Shown piece after piece: positions 17,383-25,167 of a stretch of 44,028 bases of DNA (positions are counted from its first letter, which is position 1; the number at the start of each line of letters is the position of its first letter). Below the pieces are notes generated by a model, which saw nothing but the letters and a program-made list of their open reading frames with translations, searched no databases and was not told the DNA's origin. The DNA comes from Cryomorphaceae bacterium (GTDB lineage: Bacteria; Bacteroidota; Bacteroidia; Flavobacteriales; Crocinitomicaceae), in NCBI GenBank assembly GCA_021298235.1, contig JAJTDX010000008.1, forward strand, positions 1 to 44,028, in the 5' to 3' direction. The position numbers and the translations under genes were made by a program.

Positions 17383-17416
17383 CAAAAAAAATCCCTGCCG
17401 AAGCAGGGACTAATTT
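17383..17416. terminator. Bidirectional intrinsic terminator between gldN and the ABC-F gene
   Basis: TCCCTGC (17392-17398) and GCAGGGA (17403-17409) form a perfect 7-bp stem with a CGAA loop. It is flanked by eight A residues on the left and seven T on the right, so it can work on either strand. On the minus strand it ends the gldKLMN transcript just before the ABC-F promoter. Confidence 0.85.
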
Positions 17417-17418
17417 TT

Positions 17419-18468
17419 TTAGAAACTCCAAACATCATGTTCGATGGTACGAATTTCTTCTTTTATTTTTTCAGACTCCATTAGTGCATCTACACCAGTT
17501 TTGTAGGTTTCAATTTTACGTTCATACACGTTTGACTCCTTGTACATGACACTTGCGAACCTACGTTTCCAGAAAAGATCATCAAAACTCATCCATTGGG
17601 CATCGTTTGCATCGTTGTAAACAAAATAGTTGTTGAATACAAATCGACAATGCGGGAAATATAGCCAGAACAAAATTTGATAACCAGCAGAACTTTCAAT
17701 TGGTCCCGGATTATTCTTTACATCCTCAACAACTCCACCTTTGTATATAACAGGTGCTATACCAAGAATTCGAACGTCTAGTAAAGATCTTTCTTTGTCG
17801 AAGAACCAATCCTCTTTCAAACGATACTGAACAATATGCTCAGAAAGAATTCTCGCTTTCTTCTGAACCTCTTGAGTAACAGTTGTTTCAACTCCAGTAA
17901 ATGGATCTACGATTACAGAATCCTCACCCGTTAAAAGTGACGCGACTGGCTCAAAGGTCTTTTCACCCAATACATTCAAATAACTCTCCACTGCATCGTG
18001 ATAAGTTTTATCCGTGTAATAGTTCAATCCTGGTTGAGGACGCAAAGGGTATTTAAACTGATCTCCATCTGGAGGCATCACCTCAAAGAAATCTGCGGGA
18101 TTTCTGGGCTCGAACAAGGTTAGATCACCACTTAAAATATGGTGTTTGATAACCGTCCATAGACTCCATCGCGTTGCATTTTTTACCCAAACCGAATCCT
18201 GGTATTTATCCAACGGATAATATAACGGATGGTTTACTTTTTCTCGAAGGTCAATATAGCTCCAAACACGCTTGCTCCAAATCACATCTGCTTCACGTAC
18301 ATACTCATAAGGTATTAGTCGTTTCGTCGGTATATGTTCTTGAATATACACCCCATCAACAACTCCTCCTTCTTGGACGTTCACAGGTCCACCATTGATT
18401 TCCTCGAATTGAGCATTCGAGACTCCAACAGTGAAAAAGACGGATGCTACAACAACAAAATTTTTCAT
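17419..18468 (-). CDS. gldN: Type IX secretion/gliding protein GldN
   Basis: The preferred start is the ATG at 18468, which opens a clean signal peptide (MKNFVVVASVFFTVGVSNAQ) and gives 349 residues; longer in-frame starts would bury it. GldN (PorN) is a periplasmic partner of the GldK ring in the T9SS trans-envelope complex. Family features include IPYEYVREADVIWSKRVW and LREKVNHPLYYPL in the N-terminal half and ILFWLYFPHCRFVFNNYFVY later. It follows gldM, as in other Bacteroidota, and is terminated by the hairpin at 17392-17409. Confidence 0.95.
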   Translation of the reverse strand: MKNFVVVASVFFTVGVSNAQFEEINGGPVNVQEGGVVDGVYIQEHIPTKRLIPYEYVREADVIWSKRVWSYIDLREKVNHPLYYPLDKYQDSVWVKNATRWSLWTVIKHHILSGDLTLFEPRNPADFFEVMPPDGDQFKYPLRPQPGLNYYTDKTYHDAVESYLNVLGEKTFEPVASLLTGEDSVIVDPFTGVETTVTQEVQKKARILSEHIVQYRLKEDWFFDKERSLLDVRILGIAPVIYKGGVVEDVKNNPGPIESSAGYQILFWLYFPHCRFVFNNYFVYNDANDAQWMSFDDLFWKRRFASVMYKESNVYERKIETYKTGVDALMESEKIKEEIRTIEHDVWSF

Positions 18469-18516
18469 CTTTCTAAAATTTAGTTTACCCACTTCACGAA
18501 CCAATTGAGTATACAT

Positions 18517-20262
18517 TTACAGTTTAATTGCAGCAGTCGAAGGTTTACCACCAGTTCCTGTACCTGAATAGATACAAGAGAAGGTAGCAATTGAACCTTT
18601 CGGTGCAGCTCCTAGAATCTTTAACGCATCACCACTTAAAGTGTTACCGGTACCACTAAATGTTTTACCAGAACCTGATACAGAAAGAATCCATTTATTC
18701 ACCTGGAACTTCGCTTTTGTTAATGGAATACCAGGACCATATTTCGCATATAGCATTTTAGCCGTTCTTGACGTTGCTTGATCTCCATCAGCATACGTAC
18801 CCCAGAAGATTTCTGCTTTAGGCATTGGCTGAATTTGAAATTCAAACGTTCCAAGGTTTACAGTTTTGTTAGTCGCAGAGCTCTTACCAGAAACAGAGAT
18901 AGTACAAGTCTTTCCTCCACCAGGTGTTCCAATCCAAACATTCCCTTGTTTTCTTAAAGTCACACCATTTCCATTAACATTGGTTTGGTCATAACCTGAA
19001 GCTACTGCCTCAACTACGTTGTCATAGCCTCGATAAAGCACACGCATGTCAGGTAATGCAACTGTCCCTTGAGGTTTCATGATGATGATCTTCTTTTCCC
19101 AAGGAAGCGTTTTACCAATACCTGATTTGTTCTTGATAGTGATTTCTCCTTTGAGTGTCATTTCAGGACCAGCAGACGCTTTCGTGGTAATTACACCTTT
19201 TCCATCTGCCACTTCCGTAACTTTTGCACCATTATAAGTTACTTCAGGTTGTTTGTCAGAATCAAAAGCAGCCATCAATACCTCTACTTTTAATTCATCT
19301 CCAGAGTTAGCAACCTCAGGACCATAGGCCAAAGCCATGATCTTGTTGAATGAATATTCACCACCACCCACACGGCTTCTGATTAAGGCAACAGCATCAG
19401 CACGTGCAGTCAAGATTTCCTTTTGAAGCGCAGATAGGGAAGCTAAAGCAGCAACTACCGGAGTATGGTCGAATGTTTTTCCGATCCAATGCACATTGTC
19501 AACATCATGTACCTTGTGACGCTCGTTTTTAGTCAAAGAAATATAGATCTTTTTAATCGCCTCCTGATCGTCCATATTCACATTCGAAGACTTTATAGCC
19601 TTGTCAACCTGCGCTGACAAATCTAACATATCTTTGTATTTGTTGATTTCCGGGGCCTTAAAGAAAAACTTTTTTGCTCCAGGTTCAACGATGAATGAGC
19701 TAGCAATTTTCTCAGTCAACTCCTTTCGGTATCCGTTGTACGTCTTCCATAATTCAACACCCTTACCGGTCGGATTTGTTATATCTTCACCGATGATGAT
19801 GTGCATCGCTTCATCATATTTGTCCATCGCTTCAACGTGCTCCAAATGCATTCGTGTTGGACGAAGCGCATCCTTTGCGTCGTAGCCCTTCACTACAATA
19901 CTTTCAGGCTTGCCAATGTTTGTGATATTCTCACCACATTCTTTTAGAATTTCCAACTTCAACTCATCGATGTACTTAATTCTTTCAGCCGTCATTTTGT
20001 CGATTTCTTCAACTGTTTTCAACAACTTAGCCGCTTTTATGGCTACATCTTTGGCGGATTTATCCTGAGCAACCTCAGCAAGCTGACTCTTCTTTTCTTC
20101 ACCTCGTGTGTATTCGTTTTCATTGGAAACTTGAATGTTTTCCTCAATTGCCACGAAAGCGTCAAGAATAGATTTTGATACGTTTAGTGCCAGAAGTGCG
20201 GTAAGTACCAAGTACATCATACCGATCATCTTCTGTCTGGGGGTTTCTTTTCCTCCTGCCAT
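18517..20262 (-). CDS. gldM: Type IX secretion/gliding protein GldM
   Basis: GldM (PorM) is a single-pass inner membrane protein whose long periplasmic part links the GldL motor to the outer membrane GldKN ring. The 581-residue protein starts MAGGKETPRQKMIGMMYLVL, the conserved N-terminus, with a transmembrane helix near 13-35. A helical domain follows, then beta-rich immunoglobulin-like domains (KIIIMKPQGTVALPDMRVL; FEFQIQPMPKAEIFWG). It is somewhat longer than the ~510 residues of the F. johnsoniae protein. gldL lies 60 bases upstream and gldN starts 48 bases downstream. Confidence 0.96.
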   Translation of the reverse strand: MAGGKETPRQKMIGMMYLVLTALLALNVSKSILDAFVAIEENIQVSNENEYTRGEEKKSQLAEVAQDKSAKDVAIKAAKLLKTVEEIDKMTAERIKYIDELKLEILKECGENITNIGKPESIVVKGYDAKDALRPTRMHLEHVEAMDKYDEAMHIIIGEDITNPTGKGVELWKTYNGYRKELTEKIASSFIVEPGAKKFFFKAPEINKYKDMLDLSAQVDKAIKSSNVNMDDQEAIKKIYISLTKNERHKVHDVDNVHWIGKTFDHTPVVAALASLSALQKEILTARADAVALIRSRVGGGEYSFNKIMALAYGPEVANSGDELKVEVLMAAFDSDKQPEVTYNGAKVTEVADGKGVITTKASAGPEMTLKGEITIKNKSGIGKTLPWEKKIIIMKPQGTVALPDMRVLYRGYDNVVEAVASGYDQTNVNGNGVTLRKQGNVWIGTPGGGKTCTISVSGKSSATNKTVNLGTFEFQIQPMPKAEIFWGTYADGDQATSRTAKMLYAKYGPGIPLTKAKFQVNKWILSVSGSGKTFSGTGNTLSGDALKILGAAPKGSIATFSCIYSGTGTGGKPSTAAIKL

Positions 20263-20322
20263 GATTAATTAATTTTTTTGGTTTTCAATCAAATTAATGT
20301 TCAATAATTAAAAAGTAACGAA

Positions 20323-21126
20323 TTACCCTTTTGTTATTGTCATAGCCTTAAGCATATTGCCATAGACGTTGTTTAGATCTGTCAAGTTCTTAGACAACAT
20401 TGCCATGTTTTCTTTGTAAATCTTGGTGTCTTCAACTGAAGCCGAAAGGTTCGCCATCATGTCTGCAACTTGAGCCTGGAACTTCTGAGTTGCCTCAAGG
20501 TGAGCTGTTGAACCTTGTAACTGCAATTCGTAGACATTGTTCAATGCAGCCAAATTCTTGGAAACTTTTTGCATTTGCTCTCCAAACGACTCACCTTCCT
20601 TAGAGTCAGCTGTCAAACCAGAAATTGACAAAGATGCCTTCTCGTAAGCATCGGAGAGAGACGATACTTTTTCCGAAGCTGCCTGAAGACTGTTCACATA
20701 TTTGTCAGTCGCAGCACCAGCACCAGCTACTTGACTCATCTGAGCTGCATTCTCACCCAACGTTCTCATTCCATCACCCAATCGCTCAAGTGTGTCCTTT
20801 TCAATTTTAGCTTCTGCAAGCATTTTATCTAGTTCTTCCGTCATAGACTTGCTCTTTTTCTTAGAAGCAGTGTGATCGTGATCAAGTTCATCAGAATCAC
20901 CAACAGCCAATTCAGGATATACCAATTCCCAATGTGGATCCTCGTGAAGTGGTTCAAAAGCAGAGAATATAAAGATTAAAGCCTCCACGGTCAAACCGAC
21001 GACGAGCATCGGACTTGCACCTGGCCAGTGCTGAATTTTAAACATCGCTCCAACGATTACAACTGCTGCTCCAAATCCATAGAGTTTGGACATAAACATT
21101 TTCCACGCTTTGCTTCCTGGTTTCAT
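20323..21126 (-). CDS. gldL: Type IX secretion/gliding motor protein GldL
   Basis: GldL (PorL) is the inner membrane partner of GldM and converts proton-motive force into movement. The 267-residue protein has two transmembrane helices, about residues 13-29 and 38-58, separated by the conserved FKIQHWPGASPMLVVG turn. Glu49 (VEALIF) lies in the second helix, where an acidic residue is functionally important in the family. The cytoplasmic remainder is helical with coiled-coil character. It lies between gldK and gldM in the canonical order. Confidence 0.96.
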   Translation of the reverse strand: MKPGSKAWKMFMSKLYGFGAAVVIVGAMFKIQHWPGASPMLVVGLTVEALIFIFSAFEPLHEDPHWELVYPELAVGDSDELDHDHTASKKKSKSMTEELDKMLAEAKIEKDTLERLGDGMRTLGENAAQMSQVAGAGAATDKYVNSLQAASEKVSSLSDAYEKASLSISGLTADSKEGESFGEQMQKVSKNLAALNNVYELQLQGSTAHLEATQKFQAQVADMMANLSASVEDTKIYKENMAMLSKNLTDLNNVYGNMLKAMTITKG

Positions 21127-21192
21127 AGTTTTCCTTGTTTTAAGTTATGTGTTTATTTATTGTTTGATTTGCCAGTTTAAAAATTCGAAATT

Positions 21193-22746
21193 TTAGCGTA
21201 ATTGAATATCGCTTTGAATTTCCTCTCCGCCTTCAGAAGTAAAGTCTCTTCCTCCTCTTCCAAGGTGTGTCATTACATTTCGATAACCAATGTACGATTT
21301 CGCTGTATCCTGATATTCGAACGTGCGTGTTGCATTCATCAGATAGTATCCAACATCTTTCCATGAACCTCCACGAAGGACTTTTCTTTTCATGGAAGGT
21401 GGATCCCAATCCATCGCATCATAACGGTAATCTGTATTCAAGTCATGAGAAAAATCATACATTGACTCATCATACGCTGTTTCACACCATTCTGAGACGT
21501 TTCCGGCCATACAATACAACCCCCATCCATTCGGGTTGTATGAGAAGACTTTAACCGTATGGAAACCTCCGTCTTCAAAATATCGACCTCGCATTGGCTT
21601 AAAGTTCCCCAAGAAACAACCAGTCTCATTTCTAATGTAAGGTCCACCCCATGGATATTGTGACAAATTCAGGTCACCTCGGGAAGCGCGCTCCCACTCT
21701 GCTTCAGTTGGTAAACGGAAGTCATTCACAAACAAATCTCCCATAGCAACCAACCAATTGTTGAGTAGCTGAGTTCTCCAAACAGCGAAAGCTTTCGCCT
21801 GAACCCAAGTAACTCCAACTACCGGGTAATTGTCGTAAGCAGGATGCCAGAAATACATATTAGTCATTGGATCGTGGAAAGAATACGTAAAGTCTCTCAC
21901 CCAACACAATGTATCTGGATATACGTTTATTTTTTCATCGATGATAAACCTTTGACGATTGTCATGGCCACGAATAGCATTGTTCTGTCCTTTTTTGTTG
22001 AAGAAGCCCATATCCAAATCTTGTCCTTGTGGATCTTCAGTAAATGGATGATTCGGTGTATCTAATGCACGATGATCTTCAACAATTTTCTCTCGACCAT
22101 TTTTATCGTTCGTATACCCGTTTGTTGCGATGTTAATACGACCGCGTTGAGCTGCCTCACGATAGTCAATCCAGAAGTAAGAAAACATCAATACTCTTTT
22201 ATCGATTTCTCTTCTTTTGTAATAACGCTGCTGCTGTGGATAATACATGTCCGCTAAAAGTGGAACCACCTCCGGATCTGAATAATCCACCTCACGATCC
22301 CAATTTAAGGCGAATAGTGAACGATTCAGCGGTCGATCGGACGCATCGTATTCAGCGTACTCCAACGATCCTTCATCGAAATACTCGTCTTCGTAGTTGA
22401 TCCAACGCTGTGCATCTTCATCGTCTTCTGTTTTTTCATAGATTTTCTCGCGAGCAATAGAATCCCTCACCCACTCCACGAATTGACGGTATTCATTGTT
22501 TGAGATCTCAGTCTGGTCAATGTAAAATGCCTGAACAGAAACCGTCTTTGCTCGTGTTTGATGCAAAAATGGTACGTCAAGGTCGTTTTCACCCATCTGA
22601 AAACCACCCGAAGGTATGTACACCATACCCAGTGGAATTTCCGGATTATAAATGGGCCTGCCCAATGATCCGGTTAGATGACCTGTTCTTGTACTACAAG
22701 AAACAAGTATCACTCCTAAAAACCCTAATGACAATAGTTTTCTCAT
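21193..22746 (-). CDS. gldK: Type IX secretion/gliding lipoprotein GldK
   Basis: GldK (PorK) forms the periplasmic ring tethered to the outer membrane. The start is the ATG at 22746 (517 residues); the in-frame GTG at 22752 is less likely. The signal ends in VILVSC, a lipobox. The body is a formylglycine-generating-enzyme-like fold: MVYIPSGGFQMGEND near the start, EISNNEYRQFV, WVQAKAFAVWRTQLL, FRLPTEAEWERASRG and LRGGSWKDVGY. In GldK this fold is structural, not an active sulfatase modifier. It is followed by gldL. Confidence 0.96.
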   Translation of the reverse strand: MRKLLSLGFLGVILVSCSTRTGHLTGSLGRPIYNPEIPLGMVYIPSGGFQMGENDLDVPFLHQTRAKTVSVQAFYIDQTEISNNEYRQFVEWVRDSIAREKIYEKTEDDEDAQRWINYEDEYFDEGSLEYAEYDASDRPLNRSLFALNWDREVDYSDPEVVPLLADMYYPQQQRYYKRREIDKRVLMFSYFWIDYREAAQRGRINIATNGYTNDKNGREKIVEDHRALDTPNHPFTEDPQGQDLDMGFFNKKGQNNAIRGHDNRQRFIIDEKINVYPDTLCWVRDFTYSFHDPMTNMYFWHPAYDNYPVVGVTWVQAKAFAVWRTQLLNNWLVAMGDLFVNDFRLPTEAEWERASRGDLNLSQYPWGGPYIRNETGCFLGNFKPMRGRYFEDGGFHTVKVFSYNPNGWGLYCMAGNVSEWCETAYDESMYDFSHDLNTDYRYDAMDWDPPSMKRKVLRGGSWKDVGYYLMNATRTFEYQDTAKSYIGYRNVMTHLGRGGRDFTSEGGEEIQSDIQLR

Positions 22747-22863
22747 GTTCACTATTTTTTACGTATTCCGGATACAATTTTAAACATCTACGGGATCAAC
22801 TATTTTCTTCTGTAACGGAATCGCCCCAAAAAAGGTTACAAATATTCAACAAATTTTTCAATT

Positions 22864-23796
22864 CTACAACCACCTTGGATGATTAGATTTTGTAATCGGA
22901 GGTGTTGGTAGATAAAAACAGTATTTCAACAAGATCTCATGAGAGCCTCTTGATACACTCGCAAGCTTGTGGGTATTAATATCATAGGAGTATCCCACTG
23001 TTAAATTTTGAACTGGCATCCACCCCAACATCAATCCAATCGCATCTGCATTTCTGTACGTCAATCCTCCGTACAGCATGTTTCTCCAAATGTATCGTGC
23101 ATTGATATCTCCACTAAACTTTATGAACTCCGTTCGGAACAAAGCTTGAACATCAATGTCGCCCCCTGCCACGTTGCGAAATTTCTTGCCCGCCATCAAA
23201 TAATAATGTCTAACTGGCTGGTATGATTGCGTAATGTTATTGACTTTCTGCTCGAGAGTAGTTTCAGTAAGATGAGTCGATGATAATCCAACATAATAAT
23301 CAGATGTTCCTTTGAAGAATAAACCAAAATTCATATCTAAACTCGTAGCAGCGAAACCTGCAGGCAACGCGTTATCGATTGTAGTTGTTGGCGGAACCCA
23401 AACCGGAGACATTCCGAAATTGATAATCCCCACACCTATTCCGATACCCAATGTACCGGCATCACCCACTTCCAACGGATAGGAATAATTCAAAATGACA
23501 TTGTTTTGACGGTTAAAAGCAATGGCATCGTGGTAAAAAGCAATTCCAACACCACCTGGGAAAAATCTTCTAAGATTGGCGCCTACATTAAAAAACGCTG
23601 AATTTGGTGCCCCGTTGACTTTATCCCATTGGTTTCGGTAGAGCGTAGTTGCACAAATTCCGTCGTCAATACCCGTTTCCCCGGGATTGATACTCATTTT
23701 ATCATACATGAAATGAGAAATGAGTTTGTCCTGTTGAGCTGAAACGATTGTCAGCATAAGGGAACAGGCAGCAAATAGTATTATTTTCTTAGTCAT
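22864..23796 (-). CDS. PorP/SprF family type IX secretion outer membrane protein
   Basis: The start is the ATG at 23796 (310 residues), giving a signal peptide ending IVSAQQ; an in-frame TTG at 23805 is less likely. The sequence shows the PorP/SprF pattern (LISHFMYDKMSINPGETG, then LYRNQWDKVNGAPNS) and alternating barrel strands. PorP-type proteins are outer membrane partners of the T9SS, often anchoring the GldKN ring or specific adhesins. Its position just before gldK, with a 117-base gap, points to the core-cluster member and not a stray SprF paralogue, but sequence alone cannot tell the two apart. Confidence 0.92.
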   Translation of the reverse strand: MTKKIILFAACSLMLTIVSAQQDKLISHFMYDKMSINPGETGIDDGICATTLYRNQWDKVNGAPNSAFFNVGANLRRFFPGGVGIAFYHDAIAFNRQNNVILNYSYPLEVGDAGTLGIGIGVGIINFGMSPVWVPPTTTIDNALPAGFAATSLDMNFGLFFKGTSDYYVGLSSTHLTETTLEQKVNNITQSYQPVRHYYLMAGKKFRNVAGGDIDVQALFRTEFIKFSGDINARYIWRNMLYGGLTYRNADAIGLMLGWMPVQNLTVGYSYDINTHKLASVSRGSHEILLKYCFYLPTPPITKSNHPRWL

Positions 23797-23916
23797 TCTT
23801 AACAATAGTCAAGGTTTTAACAAAACATAACATAAATGTTGTCGGCGCTAAAATAATTATTTTTTCTGAATGACCTGAAAATTATGAATAAAGACTTAAA
23901 AAGTTAATAACTCTGT

Positions 23917-25077
23917 TTATCCTAGCTTTTGATAGGTCTTCCACCAAAGATCAGGAATTTCATTTTTCATAGCAAGCTCGTAATCATCTTTATCACAAGG
24001 GACAAGGTGATGGCGTTCGTAATTCATTCCCTTTTTTGGCGGATAAGGAACCTCCATCCACCAACGCTCTGATTTATTACTTTTATAGAAGATTATTTCT
24101 TCGTTCACTTCTTCCATAAAAACTGTGAATTTCAGGTAATCTTTTTTGCTGCCAACTGGGAAGTCACCTCGTCGTTGTGAAACACCATCCATAAAGTACC
24201 AGATCATTTGAGCCAGCAAAAAGGATGATGTTCCTGAATATTTTTCGGGAAAATAATTGAAAATGCCCAAGCTTGTAAGCTTATCACTTATTCCGGCATA
24301 TTTTGTTATCTGACACATTTGATCGGCATATAAGCCGTTTGGGGAAATGTACTCCGAATGAAACAATTCTGACGCTCGGATACTTTTAAAGTCAATACTC
24401 AATAGGTCTGAATTTCTCAAATGTGGTTCTGCCTTTTTAAAATCCGCATTAAACTCACCCAATCTGCAAACATCAAAATATAATTTCTCAAAAAGATCTA
24501 TATCGGCTTTTGGAACGAAAGGAGCCTGCATGCCAATGTTTGAAAGGTTAAAAAGATAACATGGCCGTTGAAGAAGCAGATGGCTTACATAACCATCTGA
24601 ATGAGGTTCAGACTCCGGATCACCTAAGTCCAATTGATAATCGACACAACAAATATTTACTGTTTGTTCAAGCTTCTCATAACCTTTGTACATGGCAATT
24701 GTGAGATCTTGACTTCCACCTACAACAACAGGCAGCACTTTGTTTTTGATCAATTCAGTTATGACTTGTGCTAATGCAAACTGTGTATCCTTCAATTCGC
24801 TTCCCGGAAGAATATTTCCTAAATCATACAATGGGAATTTCCAATCCGGTCCGAGATGAAGTCCGTAAAAAAAATCTCTGAATTTTTCTTCAGGAATTGA
24901 TGAGGCTGATAACTCTTTGCTCCCACGAAATTCTGGAACATAAATAATCGCAATCGCTCCTTTTTCAATATCAGGAAAACCACTCTCGGTATGCTGCCGG
25001 ACAACTCCGCCAATTTTGAGGGTATTTCTCTCAGTGCTTCGCTCAATGGGCGCGAAATAAATGGAAAGATCTTTCAT
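23917..25077 (-). CDS. Arginase/formiminoglutamase-fold protein, probable pseudoenzyme
   Basis: The 386-residue protein has the ureohydrolase fold (LPVVVGGSQDLTIAMY, CVDYQLDLGD, LLSIDFKSIRASE) and would often be annotated formimidoylglutamase. The manganese ligands are not conserved: GG-x-H-D is GGSQD (Gln123 for His), D-A-H-x-D is DYQLD (Gln148 for His), and D-x-D is DFK (Lys231). Catalysis by a binuclear Mn centre is therefore unlikely. It lies between topA and the porP-gldKLMN cluster on the same strand. A structural or T9SS-linked role is possible but unproven. The C-terminal ~90 residues (ERWWMEVPYPPKKG) are outside the standard fold. Confidence 0.85.
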   Translation of the reverse strand: MKDLSIYFAPIERSTERNTLKIGGVVRQHTESGFPDIEKGAIAIIYVPEFRGSKELSASSIPEEKFRDFFYGLHLGPDWKFPLYDLGNILPGSELKDTQFALAQVITELIKNKVLPVVVGGSQDLTIAMYKGYEKLEQTVNICCVDYQLDLGDPESEPHSDGYVSHLLLQRPCYLFNLSNIGMQAPFVPKADIDLFEKLYFDVCRLGEFNADFKKAEPHLRNSDLLSIDFKSIRASELFHSEYISPNGLYADQMCQITKYAGISDKLTSLGIFNYFPEKYSGTSSFLLAQMIWYFMDGVSQRRGDFPVGSKKDYLKFTVFMEEVNEEIIFYKSNKSERWWMEVPYPPKKGMNYERHHLVPCDKDDYELAMKNEIPDLWWKTYQKLG

Positions 25078-25167
25078 TTAAGGCTTTTGTTCAAAGCTAC
25101 ACTAAAGCCATTCAAACCAGAGAGCCCTTAAAAAAAAGTATTAAAGAGGAAATTGTTAAAACAAGTT

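Noticed and set aside
18469..18516. Upstream in-frame start for gldN
   Set aside because: It would place 16 residues before a clean signal peptide; the ATG at 18468 is preferred.
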